Below are positions 17,742 to 26,152 of a DNA stretch of 64,000 nucleotides, in pieces. Made by a program: the position numbers and the translations under genes. Under the pieces are notes generated by a model that was not told the origin of the DNA, searched no databases, and saw only the letters and a program-made list of their open reading frames with translations. The first letter of the stretch is position 1. Every line of letters starts with the position of its first letter. The DNA is from Azospirillum sp. SYSU D00513 (GTDB taxonomy: Bacteria; Pseudomonadota; Alphaproteobacteria; Azospirillales; Azospirillaceae): contig NZ_JAFIQV010000029.1 in NCBI RefSeq assembly GCF_017356015.1, positions 1 through 64,000 of the forward strand, in the 5' to 3' direction.

Positions 17742-18527
17742 TCAGAGCGAACTGACGAGATGCCCGCCGTCCACGGCAAGCACCGATCCGGTCATGTAGG
17801 CCGACGCGTCGGAGCAGAGCAGCAGCAGCGGCCCGTCCAGATCCTGCAACTGGCCCAGCCGGCGCTGCGGGATGCGCTTGATCAGCGCCTGTCCGGCGTC
17901 GCTGCCCCAGAAGTCGCGGTTGAGGTCGGTCTCGATGTAGCCGGGGCACAGCGCGTTGACGCGGATGCGGTGGCGGGCCAACTCCAGCCCCATCGCCTGG
18001 GTGAGCTGCACCAGCCCGGCCTTCGCCGCGGCGTAGGCGGCGACTTGCCCCGCGACGCGCAGCCCCAGGATGGAGGCGACGTTGACGACGGCGCCCCCCT
18101 TGCCGCCGTCCCGCATCGCGCGCGCCGCCGTCTGGGCGACCAGGAAGGCGCCCTTCAGGTTCGTGTCCAGCACGTGGTTCCACTCCTGCTCGCTGGTGTC
18201 GAGGCAGGGCTTCGTGACCGTCACGCCCGCGTTGTTGACGAGGATGTCCAGCCCGCCCAGCCGTTCCACCGTCAGGGCGACCGCCGCCGTGACGGACGCG
18301 GCGTCGGTGACGTCCAGCGGCACGGCGATGGCCTCGCCGCCGGCCTCCGCGATCTCCCCGCGCAGGGCTTCCAGGCTGTCGAGGCGGCGCGCGGCGAGCG
18401 CCACCCGCGCCCCGGAACGCGCCAGCAGGCCCGCGAAATGCCGTCCCAGCCCGCTCGACGCGCCGGTCACCAGCACCGACCGGCCGGCGATCCCGCCGAA
18501 CGCCTGCGGAGCAATCCCTGACTCCAT
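17742..18527 (-). CDS. Short-chain dehydrogenase/reductase (SDR) of the acyl-CoA operon
   Basis: 261 residues from the ATG at 18527, preceded by GGAGGAG. Classical SDR: cofactor motif TGASSGLG, NNAG, the catalytic S...YAAAK, and the C-terminal DGGHLVSSL. It is the first gene of the minus-strand operon SDR, acyl-CoA dehydrogenase, kinase, DUF6285. It probably oxidises a hydroxy-acyl intermediate or reduces a keto one; substrate not determinable. The divergent TetR gene begins 135 bases away, and a palindrome lies between them. Confidence 0.88.
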   Translation of the reverse strand: MESGIAPQAFGGIAGRSVLVTGASSGLGRHFAGLLARSGARVALAARRLDSLEALRGEIAEAGGEAIAVPLDVTDAASVTAAVALTVERLGGLDILVNNAGVTVTKPCLDTSEQEWNHVLDTNLKGAFLVAQTAARAMRDGGKGGAVVNVASILGLRVAGQVAAYAAAKAGLVQLTQAMGLELARHRIRVNALCPGYIETDLNRDFWGSDAGQALIKRIPQRRLGQLQDLDGPLLLLCSDASAYMTGSVLAVDGGHLVSSL

Positions 18528-18608
18528 GCGTGTCTCCTCCCTGGCTGCCGCTCTTTCCGGGCTTTGCTGGCCGCCGCAGTCCGCCGGCCGCGTTTCGGCT
18601 GTGGATTT

Positions 18609-18624
18609 TCGAGCGAGCGCTCGA
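18609..18624. promoter_or_regulatory. Operator-like palindrome in the divergent SDR/TetR promoter
   Basis: TCGAGCG-AG-CGCTCGA is an inverted repeat with seven-base arms and two-base centre, placed 39 bases upstream of the TetR start and 82 upstream of the SDR. Position and symmetry fit an autoregulating TetR repressor that controls both directions, as for FadR/PsrA-like fatty-acid regulators. Confidence 0.7.
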
Positions 18625-18662
18625 TATATTGTTCGGCAAGCAAACAGTGCGCAAGAGAAATC

Positions 18663-19373
18663 ATGGGTGATCTGGCGGAGTTTCAGCGGCGGCACGACTT
18701 TTCGATGGAGACGCTCTGCGCCCGCATCCTCGACCGCCACGCCGGCACGGTGCGGATCAAGAAGCCGCAGGTCGCCGTGCCCAACCTCGTGCGCATCGTG
18801 GAGGCCACGCTGGCGATCTCCAACCGCAAGGGCTTCCATTCCATGAGCCTGCGCGACCTGGCCGAAGGGTCGGGCCTCAGCATGGGCGCGCTCTACGCCT
18901 ATTTCGACGGCAAGGAGACCCTGCTGATGATGGTGCTGGGCCAGGTCGCCGACGCGGTGGAGAAGGCCCTGCGCACGCCGCCGCCCGACGTCGCCGCCGA
19001 CCCGTGCCTGCGCCTGCGCTGGCTTCTGGAGACGCACGTCTATCTCAGCGAGACGATGCACCCCTGGTTCGTCTTCGCCTACATGGAGGCCAAGGCCTTT
19101 CCGAAGGAGGGGCGCGACCTTGCGCTGCGCAGTGAACTCGCGACCGAGGCGCTGATCGCCGACGCGCTGGCCGAGGGCGTGGCACGCGGGCGCTTCACCA
19201 TCCCCGACCTGTCCATGACGGCGGCGCTGATCAAGCCGCTGTTGCAGGACTGGTACGTCAAGCGCGGCAAGTACCGCCGCCGCGAGGTCGGGCCGGAGGA
19301 TTACGCGCGCCACGTCGTCGCCTTTGTGGAAACCGCCATCGGCGCCCGCCGCGCCGACGCGGCGGCGGCCTGA
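18663..19373 (+). CDS. TetR-family regulator of the acyl-CoA degradation island
   Basis: 236 residues from the ATG at 18663 (MGDLAEFQRRHDF). The helix-turn-helix is unusually far in, at about residues 45-90 (ATLAISNRKGFHSMSLRDLA, then LSMGALYAYFDGKETLL), after a 40-residue N-terminal extension. It is transcribed with the acyl-CoA ligase 42 bases downstream and divergently from the SDR operon. The candidate operator is at 18609-18624. The likely effector is an acyl-CoA made by the neighbouring ligase (inference). Confidence 0.9.
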   Translation: MGDLAEFQRRHDFSMETLCARILDRHAGTVRIKKPQVAVPNLVRIVEATLAISNRKGFHSMSLRDLAEGSGLSMGALYAYFDGKETLLMMVLGQVADAVEKALRTPPPDVAADPCLRLRWLLETHVYLSETMHPWFVFAYMEAKAFPKEGRDLALRSELATEALIADALAEGVARGRFTIPDLSMTAALIKPLLQDWYVKRGKYRRREVGPEDYARHVVAFVETAIGARRADAAAA

Positions 19374-19415
19374 CGACCAGATCACCCCAGGAACGGACCG
19401 GAGCGGAGCCCCACC

Positions 19416-21032
19416 ATGGACGACCTGCCGAAACGGACAGCCAACCACGTTCCCCTGACGCCGCTCGACTTCCTGCGGCGGTCCGCCCTGGTCTACCCCA
19501 CCAAGACGGCGGTGGTGTACGGGCAGTTACGCCGGAGCTACGCCGAGCTGTACGCGCGTGCCCGGGCACTCGCCTCGGCGCTGGAGCGGGCGGGCGTACG
19601 GCGGGGCGACCGCGTGTCGGCGATGCTCGCCAACACGCCGGCCATGCTGGAGGCGCATTTCGGCGTGCCGGGCAGCGGCGCCGTGCTGAACAGCATCAAC
19701 ACGCGCCTCGACCCGGCCTCGGTCGCCTACATCCTGGAGCATGCGGAAAGCCGCGTGCTGCTGCTCGACCGCGGCTTCGCCGAGGTGGCGCGCGCCGCGC
19801 TCGGCCTGACCGGGGCGCGGCCGCGCATCGTCTGGGTGGACGATCCCGCCGCGCAAGGCTCCGAACCTTTGGGCAATCTGGAGTATGAGGCCTTCCTGGC
19901 GACGGGCGACGCCGACCGGCCCTTCACCATGCCGGAGGACGAATGGGACTCCATCGCCCTCAATTACACATCCGGAACGACCGGCAGGCCGAAGGGCGTC
20001 GTCTATCACCACCGCGGCGCCCACCTGAACGCGCTCGGCAACGCGCTGACTTTTGGCGTCGGCCCGCGCAGCGTCTATCTCTGGACGCTGCCGATGTTCC
20101 ACTGCAACGGCTGGAGCTACCCCTGGGCGGTGACCGCGGTGGGCGGCACCCATGTCTGCCTGCGGCAGGTCGATCCGGCGGAGATCTTCCGCCTGATCGG
20201 GGAGGAGAGGGTGACGCACCTCTGCGCCGCGCCTGTCGTGCTCACCATGCTGATCCACGCGCCCGAGGAGGCGAAGCGCTCCTTCGCGCACGGTCCCGTC
20301 TCGGTCGCGACCGGCGGGGCGGCCCCGCCCAGCGCGGTGATCGACCGGATGGAGCGCATGGGCTTCGCCGTCACCCACCTCTACGGCATGACCGAATGCT
20401 ATGGACCCTCCACCGCCTGCGCCTGGCAAGAGGAATGGGCCGGGCTGCCGCTGTCCGACCGCGCCACCCTGATGGCGCGCCAGGGCGTCAACCTCGTTAC
20501 GCTGTCGGAACAGACGGTGCTCGACCTCGAGACCGGCGCGCCGGTGCCGGCCGACGGCCGGACGCTGGGGGAGCTGGCGCTGCGCGGCAACACGGTGATG
20601 AAGGGCTATCTCGGCAACCCGGAGGCGACGGAGGAGGCCATGCGCGGCGGCTGGCTGCACACCGGCGACCTCGCCGTCATGCACCCCGACGGCTATGTGG
20701 AGATCAAGGACCGGGCCAAGGACATCATCATCTCCGGCGGCGAGAACATCGCCAGCCTGGAGGTGGAGGACGTGCTGTACCGCCACCCCCAGGTGATGGA
20801 GGCCGCCGTCGTCGCCCGCCCCGACGGAAAGTGGGGGGAGACGCCCTGCGCCTTCGTGACGCTGAAGCCGGGCAGCGAGGGGACGGTGACGGAGGAGGAC
20901 ATCGTCGCCTTCTGCCGCGAGCACATGGCCCGCTACAAGGTCCCGCGCACGGTGGTGTTCGGCCCCCTGCCCAAGACTTCCACCGGCAAGATCCAGAAAT
21001 TCGTCCTGCGCGCCCAGGCCAAGGATCTCTGA
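19416..21032 (+). CDS. AMP-forming acyl-CoA ligase (fatty acid or aryl-thio acid type)
   Basis: 538 residues. ANL-superfamily motifs in order: YTSGTTGRPKGVVYHH (P-loop, about residue 184), YGMTECYGP, HTGDLAVMHPDGYVEIKDR, DIIISGGENI, and catalytic lysine in PKTSTGKIQKF. The MFHCNGWSYPW segment and overall length resemble medium-chain acyl-CoA ligases and methylmercaptopropionyl-CoA ligase (DmdB) relatives. It would activate the acid whose CoA ester is then handled by the divergent dehydrogenase operon. Exact substrate unknown. Confidence 0.9.
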   Translation: MDDLPKRTANHVPLTPLDFLRRSALVYPTKTAVVYGQLRRSYAELYARARALASALERAGVRRGDRVSAMLANTPAMLEAHFGVPGSGAVLNSINTRLDPASVAYILEHAESRVLLLDRGFAEVARAALGLTGARPRIVWVDDPAAQGSEPLGNLEYEAFLATGDADRPFTMPEDEWDSIALNYTSGTTGRPKGVVYHHRGAHLNALGNALTFGVGPRSVYLWTLPMFHCNGWSYPWAVTAVGGTHVCLRQVDPAEIFRLIGEERVTHLCAAPVVLTMLIHAPEEAKRSFAHGPVSVATGGAAPPSAVIDRMERMGFAVTHLYGMTECYGPSTACAWQEEWAGLPLSDRATLMARQGVNLVTLSEQTVLDLETGAPVPADGRTLGELALRGNTVMKGYLGNPEATEEAMRGGWLHTGDLAVMHPDGYVEIKDRAKDIIISGGENIASLEVEDVLYRHPQVMEAAVVARPDGKWGETPCAFVTLKPGSEGTVTEEDIVAFCREHMARYKVPRTVVFGPLPKTSTGKIQKFVLRAQAKDL

Positions 21033-21126
21033 CCGCGAAGCGGCCCCACCTTGGCGGTGCTGGAATGGCTGCTTCCCTGGCCGTCTCCCTTGATCGGCGG
21101 CCCTCGCGCGCAAATTCCTGTCCGGC

Positions 21127-21155
21127 GGGAATAATCCGCCGCGGGTGGCGTCCAT
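21127..21155 (+). promoter_or_regulatory. ECF-sigma-type promoter of msrPQ (GGGAAT-N16-CGTCCAT)
   Basis: The -35 element GGGAAT (21127-21132) and -10 element CGTCCAT (21149-21155) are separated by 16 bases. The same two elements with the same spacing occur on the minus strand at 28031-28059 and 30002-30030, before genes next to an ECF sigma factor. The leader to msrP is about 120 bases and includes an eight-base inverted repeat (21151-21158 with 21174-21181). Confidence 0.7.
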
Positions 21156-21280
21156 GGGGCATCGACGGGGCCTCCCATGGATCCGGCGGGCGGCGCGGAC
21201 GGCCTCACGGGGCCTTGATTCGCGCGGGTTCCGTTTCGGGATTAGGCTGGCCGCCAACAGGAGCGTGGAGGTTTTTGAAG

Positions 21281-22228
21281 ATGCTGTTCCGATTCAAGGT
21301 GCCGTCGCAGGCCCGCGAGGACGAGGTCACGCCCCGCGAACTCTTCCTCACCCGGCGCTCGGCCATCGCCGGCGGAGCGGCGCTGATGGCGGCCGGCGGC
21401 CTCCCGGCCTTCCCCGGCCTGGCGAAGGCCGCGACCTTTCAGGTCCCGACCACCGTCAGCCCCCAGGACCCGAAGCTGGACGCGCCGACCCCGAAGGAGT
21501 CCGCGACGACCTACAACAATTTCTACGAGTTCGGCACCGGCAAGACCGACCCGTCCGAACGGGCGGGCAGCCTGCGCACGAGCCCCTGGCAGGTCGTGGT
21601 GGACGGCGAGGTCGCCAAGCCCATGACCTTCGGCATCGAGGACCTTCTGAAGTTCCCGCTGGAGGAGCGCGTCTACCGGCTGCGCTGCGTGGAGGCCTGG
21701 TCCATGGTGATCCCCTGGATCGGCTTCCCGCTGGCCGAGCTGCTGAAGCGCGTGGAGCCGAGCTGGACCGCCCGCTACGTCGCGTTCCAGACCTTGGCCG
21801 ACCCGGCGCAGATGCCGGGGCTGCGCTCGCCCGTGCTGAAATGGCCCTACACGGAGGGGCTGCGGCTGGACGAGGCGATGCACCCGCTGGCCATCCTGTC
21901 CGTCGGCATGTACGGGGAGGTGCTGCCCAACCAGAACGGCGCGCCGGTCCGGCTCGTCGTGCCCTGGAAATACGGCTACAAGTCGATCAAGTCGGTGGTC
22001 CGCATCACCCTGACGCGGGAGCAGCCGCCGACCGCCTGGAACCTCTCGCAGCCCAGCGAGTACGGCTTCTATTCGAACGTCAATCCGGACGTGGACCACC
22101 CGCGCTGGAGCCAGGCCAACGAGCGCCGCGTCGGCGAGTTCTTCCGCCGCAAGACGCTGCCCTTCAACGGCTACGCCGAGGAGGTCGCCGGGCTCTACAA
22201 GGGCATGGACCTCCAGAAGTTCCACTGA
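21281..22228 (+). CDS. msrP: Periplasmic methionine sulfoxide reductase, molybdopterin subunit
   Basis: 315 residues from the ATG at 21281, with GGAGG nine bases upstream. A twin-arginine signal (FLTRRSAIAGGAALMAAGG) exports the folded molybdoenzyme. The molybdenum ligand is Cys136 in RLRCVEAWSMV. Family-typical segments include TTYNNFYEFGTGKTDPSE and VPWKYGYKSIKSVV. MsrP repairs oxidised methionine in periplasmic proteins, with electrons from the quinone pool through MsrQ. It is 19 bases before msrQ, and the promoter upstream is shared with genes near the ECF sigma factor. Confidence 0.95.
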   Translation: MLFRFKVPSQAREDEVTPRELFLTRRSAIAGGAALMAAGGLPAFPGLAKAATFQVPTTVSPQDPKLDAPTPKESATTYNNFYEFGTGKTDPSERAGSLRTSPWQVVVDGEVAKPMTFGIEDLLKFPLEERVYRLRCVEAWSMVIPWIGFPLAELLKRVEPSWTARYVAFQTLADPAQMPGLRSPVLKWPYTEGLRLDEAMHPLAILSVGMYGEVLPNQNGAPVRLVVPWKYGYKSIKSVVRITLTREQPPTAWNLSQPSEYGFYSNVNPDVDHPRWSQANERRVGEFFRRKTLPFNGYAEEVAGLYKGMDLQKFH

Positions 22229-22247
22229 CCACGGCGGAGCCCCGATC

Positions 22248-22883
22248 ATGCCATCCCCCTCCCGGCCCGTCACGGTCAAGGCCTTCGTCTCGCAGCGGCT
22301 GTCCTCGCGCTGGACCAAGCCGCTGGTCTTCGCCGCGGCGCTGGCGCCGATGGCCTGGACCGTCTGGCTGGCGCTCACCGGCGGGCTGGGCGCCGAGCCG
22401 GTCGCCGAGGGCGTCCGGCAGAGCGGCATCTGGGCCTTGCGCTTCCTGCTGCTGGCGCTGGCGATCACGCCCCTGCGCCTGCTGTCGGGGCTGTCGGGGC
22501 TGGCGCGCTTCCGGCGGATGATCGGGCTCTTCGCCTTCTTCTACGCCCTGCTGCATGTGCTGGCCTATGTCGGGATCGACCAGTTCTTCGACTGGCAGGC
22601 GGTATGGCGGGACATCGTCAAGCGCCCCTACATCACCGTCGGCATGGGCGCCTTCCTGATCCTGACCGCGTTGGCGGCGACCTCGCCGAAGTCGATGGTC
22701 CGCCGGATGGGCGGGCGGGCCTGGCGGGGGCTGCACAAGGGGGTCTTCCTCGCCGGGGCGGGGGCCTGCCTGCATTACGTCATGCTGGTGAAGGGGTGGC
22801 AGCCGACTCCCTTCGTCTATGCGGCCATCCTCCTCGCCCTGCTCGGCGCCCGGCTGCTGAACCGCGCCCAGCGCCCGGCCTGA
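22248..22883 (+). CDS. msrQ: Heme-binding membrane subunit of the MsrPQ system
   Basis: 211 residues with about six membrane segments in a ferric-reductase-like fold. Conserved histidines sit in FYALLHVLAYVGID, GLHKGVF and CLHYVMLVKGW, and these are the candidate heme ligands. MsrQ passes electrons from the quinone pool to MsrP. It follows msrP by 19 bases in the same operon. Confidence 0.94.
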   Translation: MPSPSRPVTVKAFVSQRLSSRWTKPLVFAAALAPMAWTVWLALTGGLGAEPVAEGVRQSGIWALRFLLLALAITPLRLLSGLSGLARFRRMIGLFAFFYALLHVLAYVGIDQFFDWQAVWRDIVKRPYITVGMGAFLILTALAATSPKSMVRRMGGRAWRGLHKGVFLAGAGACLHYVMLVKGWQPTPFVYAAILLALLGARLLNRAQRPA

Positions 22884-23016
22884 GGGGGCCGCCGGGCGCG
22901 TTCCGAATGGCAGAAAAGCCCGGATTCGGGCTGGACGGCGCGGTTCTCCCGTGATTCAAGACGCGGTCCATCGAAGCCATGCGGACGCGCCCGTCCGGAC
23001 TTGCAGGGAGTCGTTC

Positions 23017-23700
23017 ATGTCAGCCGCCACCACCGTCGTCTTCGTCCACGGCGCCTTCGCCGACGGTTCGGCCTGGGACGGGGTGATCGCCGCGCTCCAG
23101 GCCCGGGGGATCAACTCGATCTCGGTCCAGAACCCGCTGACCTCGCTGGCGGACGACGCGGCCCACGCGCGGCGCGCCATCGCGCGGGCCAAGGGGCCGG
23201 TGGTGCTGGTCGGCCATTCGTGGGGCGGCGCCGTCATCACGGAGATCGGCCACCAGGAGAATGTGAAGGCGCTGGTCTATGTGGCGGCTTTCGCGCCCGC
23301 CGTGGGGCAATCGCCGAACGACACGCTGAAGCCCTATCCGGCCTCGCCCGGCCTGTCGCACGTGGCCGTGGACGGGGAGGGATTCATCACCCTGCCGCCC
23401 GACGGCATGGCGAAGAACTTCGCCCAGGACCTGCCCGCCGCGCGCACGGACGTCATGGCGGCGACGCAAGGGCCGGTCCATGTCGGCTGCTTCCGCACGA
23501 AGGTCACCGCCGCCGCCTGGGAGCACAAGCCCTCCTGGTACGTCGTCGCCGGGCAGGACCGCATGCTCCCGCCCGCCTTCCTGCGCGCCACGGCCGAACG
23601 CATCGGCGCCCGCACGGTGGAGATCGAGGCGAGCCACGTGCCGCACCTGTCGCACCCCGAAACGGTCGCCGCCGTGATCGCGGAGGCCGTGGCGGCCTGA
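23017..23700 (+). CDS. Alpha/beta hydrolase (salicylate-esterase/HNL-like fold)
   Basis: 227 residues from the ATG at 23017, with GGGAG upstream. Alpha/beta hydrolase: oxyanion-region VFVHGAFADGSAWDGV, nucleophile motif GHSWGG, and a late histidine in ASHVPHLSHPE. The compact length and pattern resemble the plant-type methyl esterase/hydroxynitrile lyase group that is common in bacteria as unassigned hydrolases. No signal peptide. It stands 133 bases after msrQ; operon membership is uncertain. Confidence 0.85.
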   Translation: MSAATTVVFVHGAFADGSAWDGVIAALQARGINSISVQNPLTSLADDAAHARRAIARAKGPVVLVGHSWGGAVITEIGHQENVKALVYVAAFAPAVGQSPNDTLKPYPASPGLSHVAVDGEGFITLPPDGMAKNFAQDLPAARTDVMAATQGPVHVGCFRTKVTAAAWEHKPSWYVVAGQDRMLPPAFLRATAERIGARTVEIEASHVPHLSHPETVAAVIAEAVAA

Positions 23701-23816
23701 CGGCCGCATGTGTTTCCTGCCTGTCTTCCTTGCGCGCTTGGCCGTTCGGCCGGTTGACGAAGCGGCCGCGCCGTCTGTTGGATGCGCGACTCCGTCACGA
23801 AAAATGGAAGACAGGC

Positions 23817-24671
23817 ATGACCTCCGACAGTTCCCCCGTCTGGTTCATCACCGGCTGCTCCACCGGCTTCGGCCGGGAACTCGCCCGGCTCGTGCTCGAC
23901 CGCGGCTGGCGCGCGGTGGTGACGGCGCGCGACGCGGCGCGCGTGCGCGACCTCGCCGATGGGCACGAGGACCGCGTCCTGGCGCTGGCGCTCGACGTCA
24001 CCGATGCGGCGCAGGTGACGGCCTCGGTGAAGGCCGCCGAGGAGCGTTTCGGCGCCATCGACGTGCTGGTGAACAACGCCGGCTACGGCTACCAGGCGCC
24101 GGTGGAGGAGGGCGACGACGCGGAGATCCGCGCCATGTTCGAGGCCAACGTCTTCGGGCTGGCCGCCATGACGCGCGCCGTGCTGCCGGGCATGCGCGCG
24201 CGCCGGCGCGGCCACATCGTCAACATCTCCTCGGTCGCCGGCTTCGTCGGCTTCCCCGGTTCCGGCTATTACGCGGCGACCAAGCATGCGGTGGAGGGGC
24301 TGTCGGACTCGCTGGGACGGGAGGTCGAGCCGCTCGGCATCCGGGTGCTCTGCGTGGAGCCCGGCCCCTTCCGCACGGACTGGGCCGGCCGCTCCCTGAA
24401 GCAGACGCCGAGCCGGATCGCCGATTATGCGGAGACCGCCGCCGCCCGCATGCAGGCGACCTCCGGCATCAGCGGCAAGCAGCCCGGCGACCCGGTGCGT
24501 GCCTGCGCCGCCATCATAAAGGCCGTAGAGTCGCCGAACCCGCCGCGCCACCTCGTGCTGGGCGCCTTCGGGGTGGAGGCCGTGCGCGGCAAGCTCATGA
24601 GCGTGGTCGAGGAGATCGACGCCTGGAAGGAGACCAGCCTCGGCGCCGACTTCCCCGAGAACGAGCGCTGA
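23817..24671 (+). CDS. SDR family oxidoreductase
   Basis: 284 residues from the ATG at 23817, with GGAAG upstream. Classical SDR of the extended-tail type: cofactor motif TGCSTGFGRELA, NNAGYGY, catalytic S and YAATK, and PGPFRTDW. The group contains ketoreductases and retinol-dehydrogenase-like enzymes with broad substrates. It is transcribed after the hydrolase and faces the lipoprotein gene. Confidence 0.88.
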   Translation: MTSDSSPVWFITGCSTGFGRELARLVLDRGWRAVVTARDAARVRDLADGHEDRVLALALDVTDAAQVTASVKAAEERFGAIDVLVNNAGYGYQAPVEEGDDAEIRAMFEANVFGLAAMTRAVLPGMRARRRGHIVNISSVAGFVGFPGSGYYAATKHAVEGLSDSLGREVEPLGIRVLCVEPGPFRTDWAGRSLKQTPSRIADYAETAAARMQATSGISGKQPGDPVRACAAIIKAVESPNPPRHLVLGAFGVEAVRGKLMSVVEEIDAWKETSLGADFPENER

Positions 24672-24698
24672 CCGAAAAGGAGCGCTGACGGGCGCCGC

Positions 24699-26036
24699 TT
24701 ACTCCGGCCGTGCGGCCACGCCCTCGGGCCTGGCCGTCACGCGCCAGATGCGGTTGCCGACGTCATCGGCGACCAGCAGTGCGCCCCGGCGGTCGAATTC
24801 CACCCCGACCGGACGGCCGAGCGCGTTGCCCTCCCCGTCGAGGAAGCCGGTCAGCACGTCAACCATGGGGCCGGTCGGGCGCCCCTCGGCGAAGGGCACG
24901 AAAACGACCTTGTAGCCGCTCGGCGGGTTGCGGTTCCAGGAACCGTGCTGGCCGATGAAGGCGCCGTTGGCGAAGGCGCCCGGCAGCTTGCCGTCCTTGG
25001 TGAAGGCGAGGCCGAGCGAGGCGGTGTGCGGCCCCAGCGCGTAGTCCGGCACGATGGCCTTGGCGACGAGGTCGGGGCGCTGCGGCTCAACCCGCTCGTC
25101 CACATGCTGGCCGTAATAGCTGTAGGGCCAGCCGTAGAAGCCCCCGTCCTTGACCGAGGTCATGTAGTCGGGGACGAGGTCGCTGCCGATTTCGTCGCGC
25201 TCGTTGACGGTGGTCCACAGCGCTCCGCTGACCGGCTCCCAGGCCAGCCCGTTCGGGTTGCGCAGGCCCGTGGCGAAGAGGCGCTTGTTCCCGCTGGCGA
25301 GGTCGATCTCCCAGATGGCGGCGCGGCCCTCTTCCATCTCCATCCCATTCTCGCCCACGTTGCTGTTGGAGCCGACGGTGGCGTAGAGCTTCTTGCCGTC
25401 CGGGCTGGCGATGATGTTCTTGGTCCAATGGTGGTTCAGCGGCCCGCCGGGCAGGTCGGTCACCTTGACGCCGGGCTCGGCGATCTTCGTCACACCCGGC
25501 TGGTAGGGGAAGCGCATCACCGCGTCGGCGTTGGCGACATAGAGGTCGTTGCCGACCAGCGCCATGCCGAAGGGGGAGAAAAGCCCCTCCAGGAAGGGCG
25601 AACGCGTCTCCGCCACCCCGTCGCCGTCGGAATCGCGCAGCAGGGTGATGCGGTTGGCGCTCGGCACGCCGGCCCCGGCCTGGCCCATCACGATCTTCAT
25701 GACCCAGGCCCGGATGCCCTGCTTTTCCTCCTTGGGCGGGGCGTTGCTTTCGGCCACCAGCACGTCGCCGTTGGGCAGCACGTGCAGCCAGCGCGGATGG
25801 TCCAACCCTTCGGCGAAGGCCGCCACGGCCAGGCCGGGTGCGGCCTCCGGTCCGGCGCCGGCCGGCCAGCCCTTGGCGGGGGCGATGTTGACCGTGGGAA
25901 TGAGTGACGCGTTGGGCGGCGGCAGCTTGGGGTTCGGCCCCGTCCCCTCGGCGACGGGGAGCGTGGCCTCCTCCCCGCAGCCGGACAGGAGGGCTGCCGT
26001 GGCGGCGAGGAGGAGGGCGGCGGGAAGCGTGCGCAT
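24699..26036 (-). CDS. Lipoprotein of the L-sorbosone/PQQ-type sugar dehydrogenase family
   Basis: 445 residues from the ATG at 26036. The N-terminus is a lipoprotein signal with lipobox LLSGC (Cys20), so the protein is anchored in the periplasm. The body is a beta-propeller of the GDH/sorbosone dehydrogenase type: LDHPRWLHVLPNGDVLVAES, then RNPNGLAWEP, WTTVNERDEIG, GQHGSWNR and the final ADDVGNRIWRV. Such enzymes oxidise aldoses or sorbosone with PQQ, although many members are uncharacterised. A possible EcfG-type promoter lies at 26076-26101. It is downstream of the anti-sigma gene, but a 116-base gap suggests its own transcript. Confidence 0.87.
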   Translation of the reverse strand: MRTLPAALLLAATAALLSGCGEEATLPVAEGTGPNPKLPPPNASLIPTVNIAPAKGWPAGAGPEAAPGLAVAAFAEGLDHPRWLHVLPNGDVLVAESNAPPKEEKQGIRAWVMKIVMGQAGAGVPSANRITLLRDSDGDGVAETRSPFLEGLFSPFGMALVGNDLYVANADAVMRFPYQPGVTKIAEPGVKVTDLPGGPLNHHWTKNIIASPDGKKLYATVGSNSNVGENGMEMEEGRAAIWEIDLASGNKRLFATGLRNPNGLAWEPVSGALWTTVNERDEIGSDLVPDYMTSVKDGGFYGWPYSYYGQHVDERVEPQRPDLVAKAIVPDYALGPHTASLGLAFTKDGKLPGAFANGAFIGQHGSWNRNPPSGYKVVFVPFAEGRPTGPMVDVLTGFLDGEGNALGRPVGVEFDRRGALLVADDVGNRIWRVTARPEGVAARPE

Positions 26037-26075
26037 GGGGCGGCCTTTCCGGTGGGGCTCGGTGTGCCAACCGGA

Positions 26076-26101
26076 AACGGGCGGGCGGCGCCCACGGTTC
26101 C
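26076..26101 (-). promoter_or_regulatory. Possible EcfG (general stress) promoter, GGAAC-N17-CGTT
   Basis: On the minus strand GGAAC (26101-26097) and CGTT (26079-26076) are separated by 17 bases, matching the alphaproteobacterial general-stress consensus. The lipoprotein start is 40 bases downstream. The elements are short and the region is G+C-rich, so chance is possible. Confidence 0.4.
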
Positions 26102-26152
26102 GGCCCGCCGCCTTCGTCATACCGGCTCCGCAACGACCGGCCCCGGGATGGT

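Noticed and set aside
22917..22932. Six-base hairpin after msrQ
   Set aside because: The T-run is on the minus strand, where no gene ends; too weak to call a terminator.
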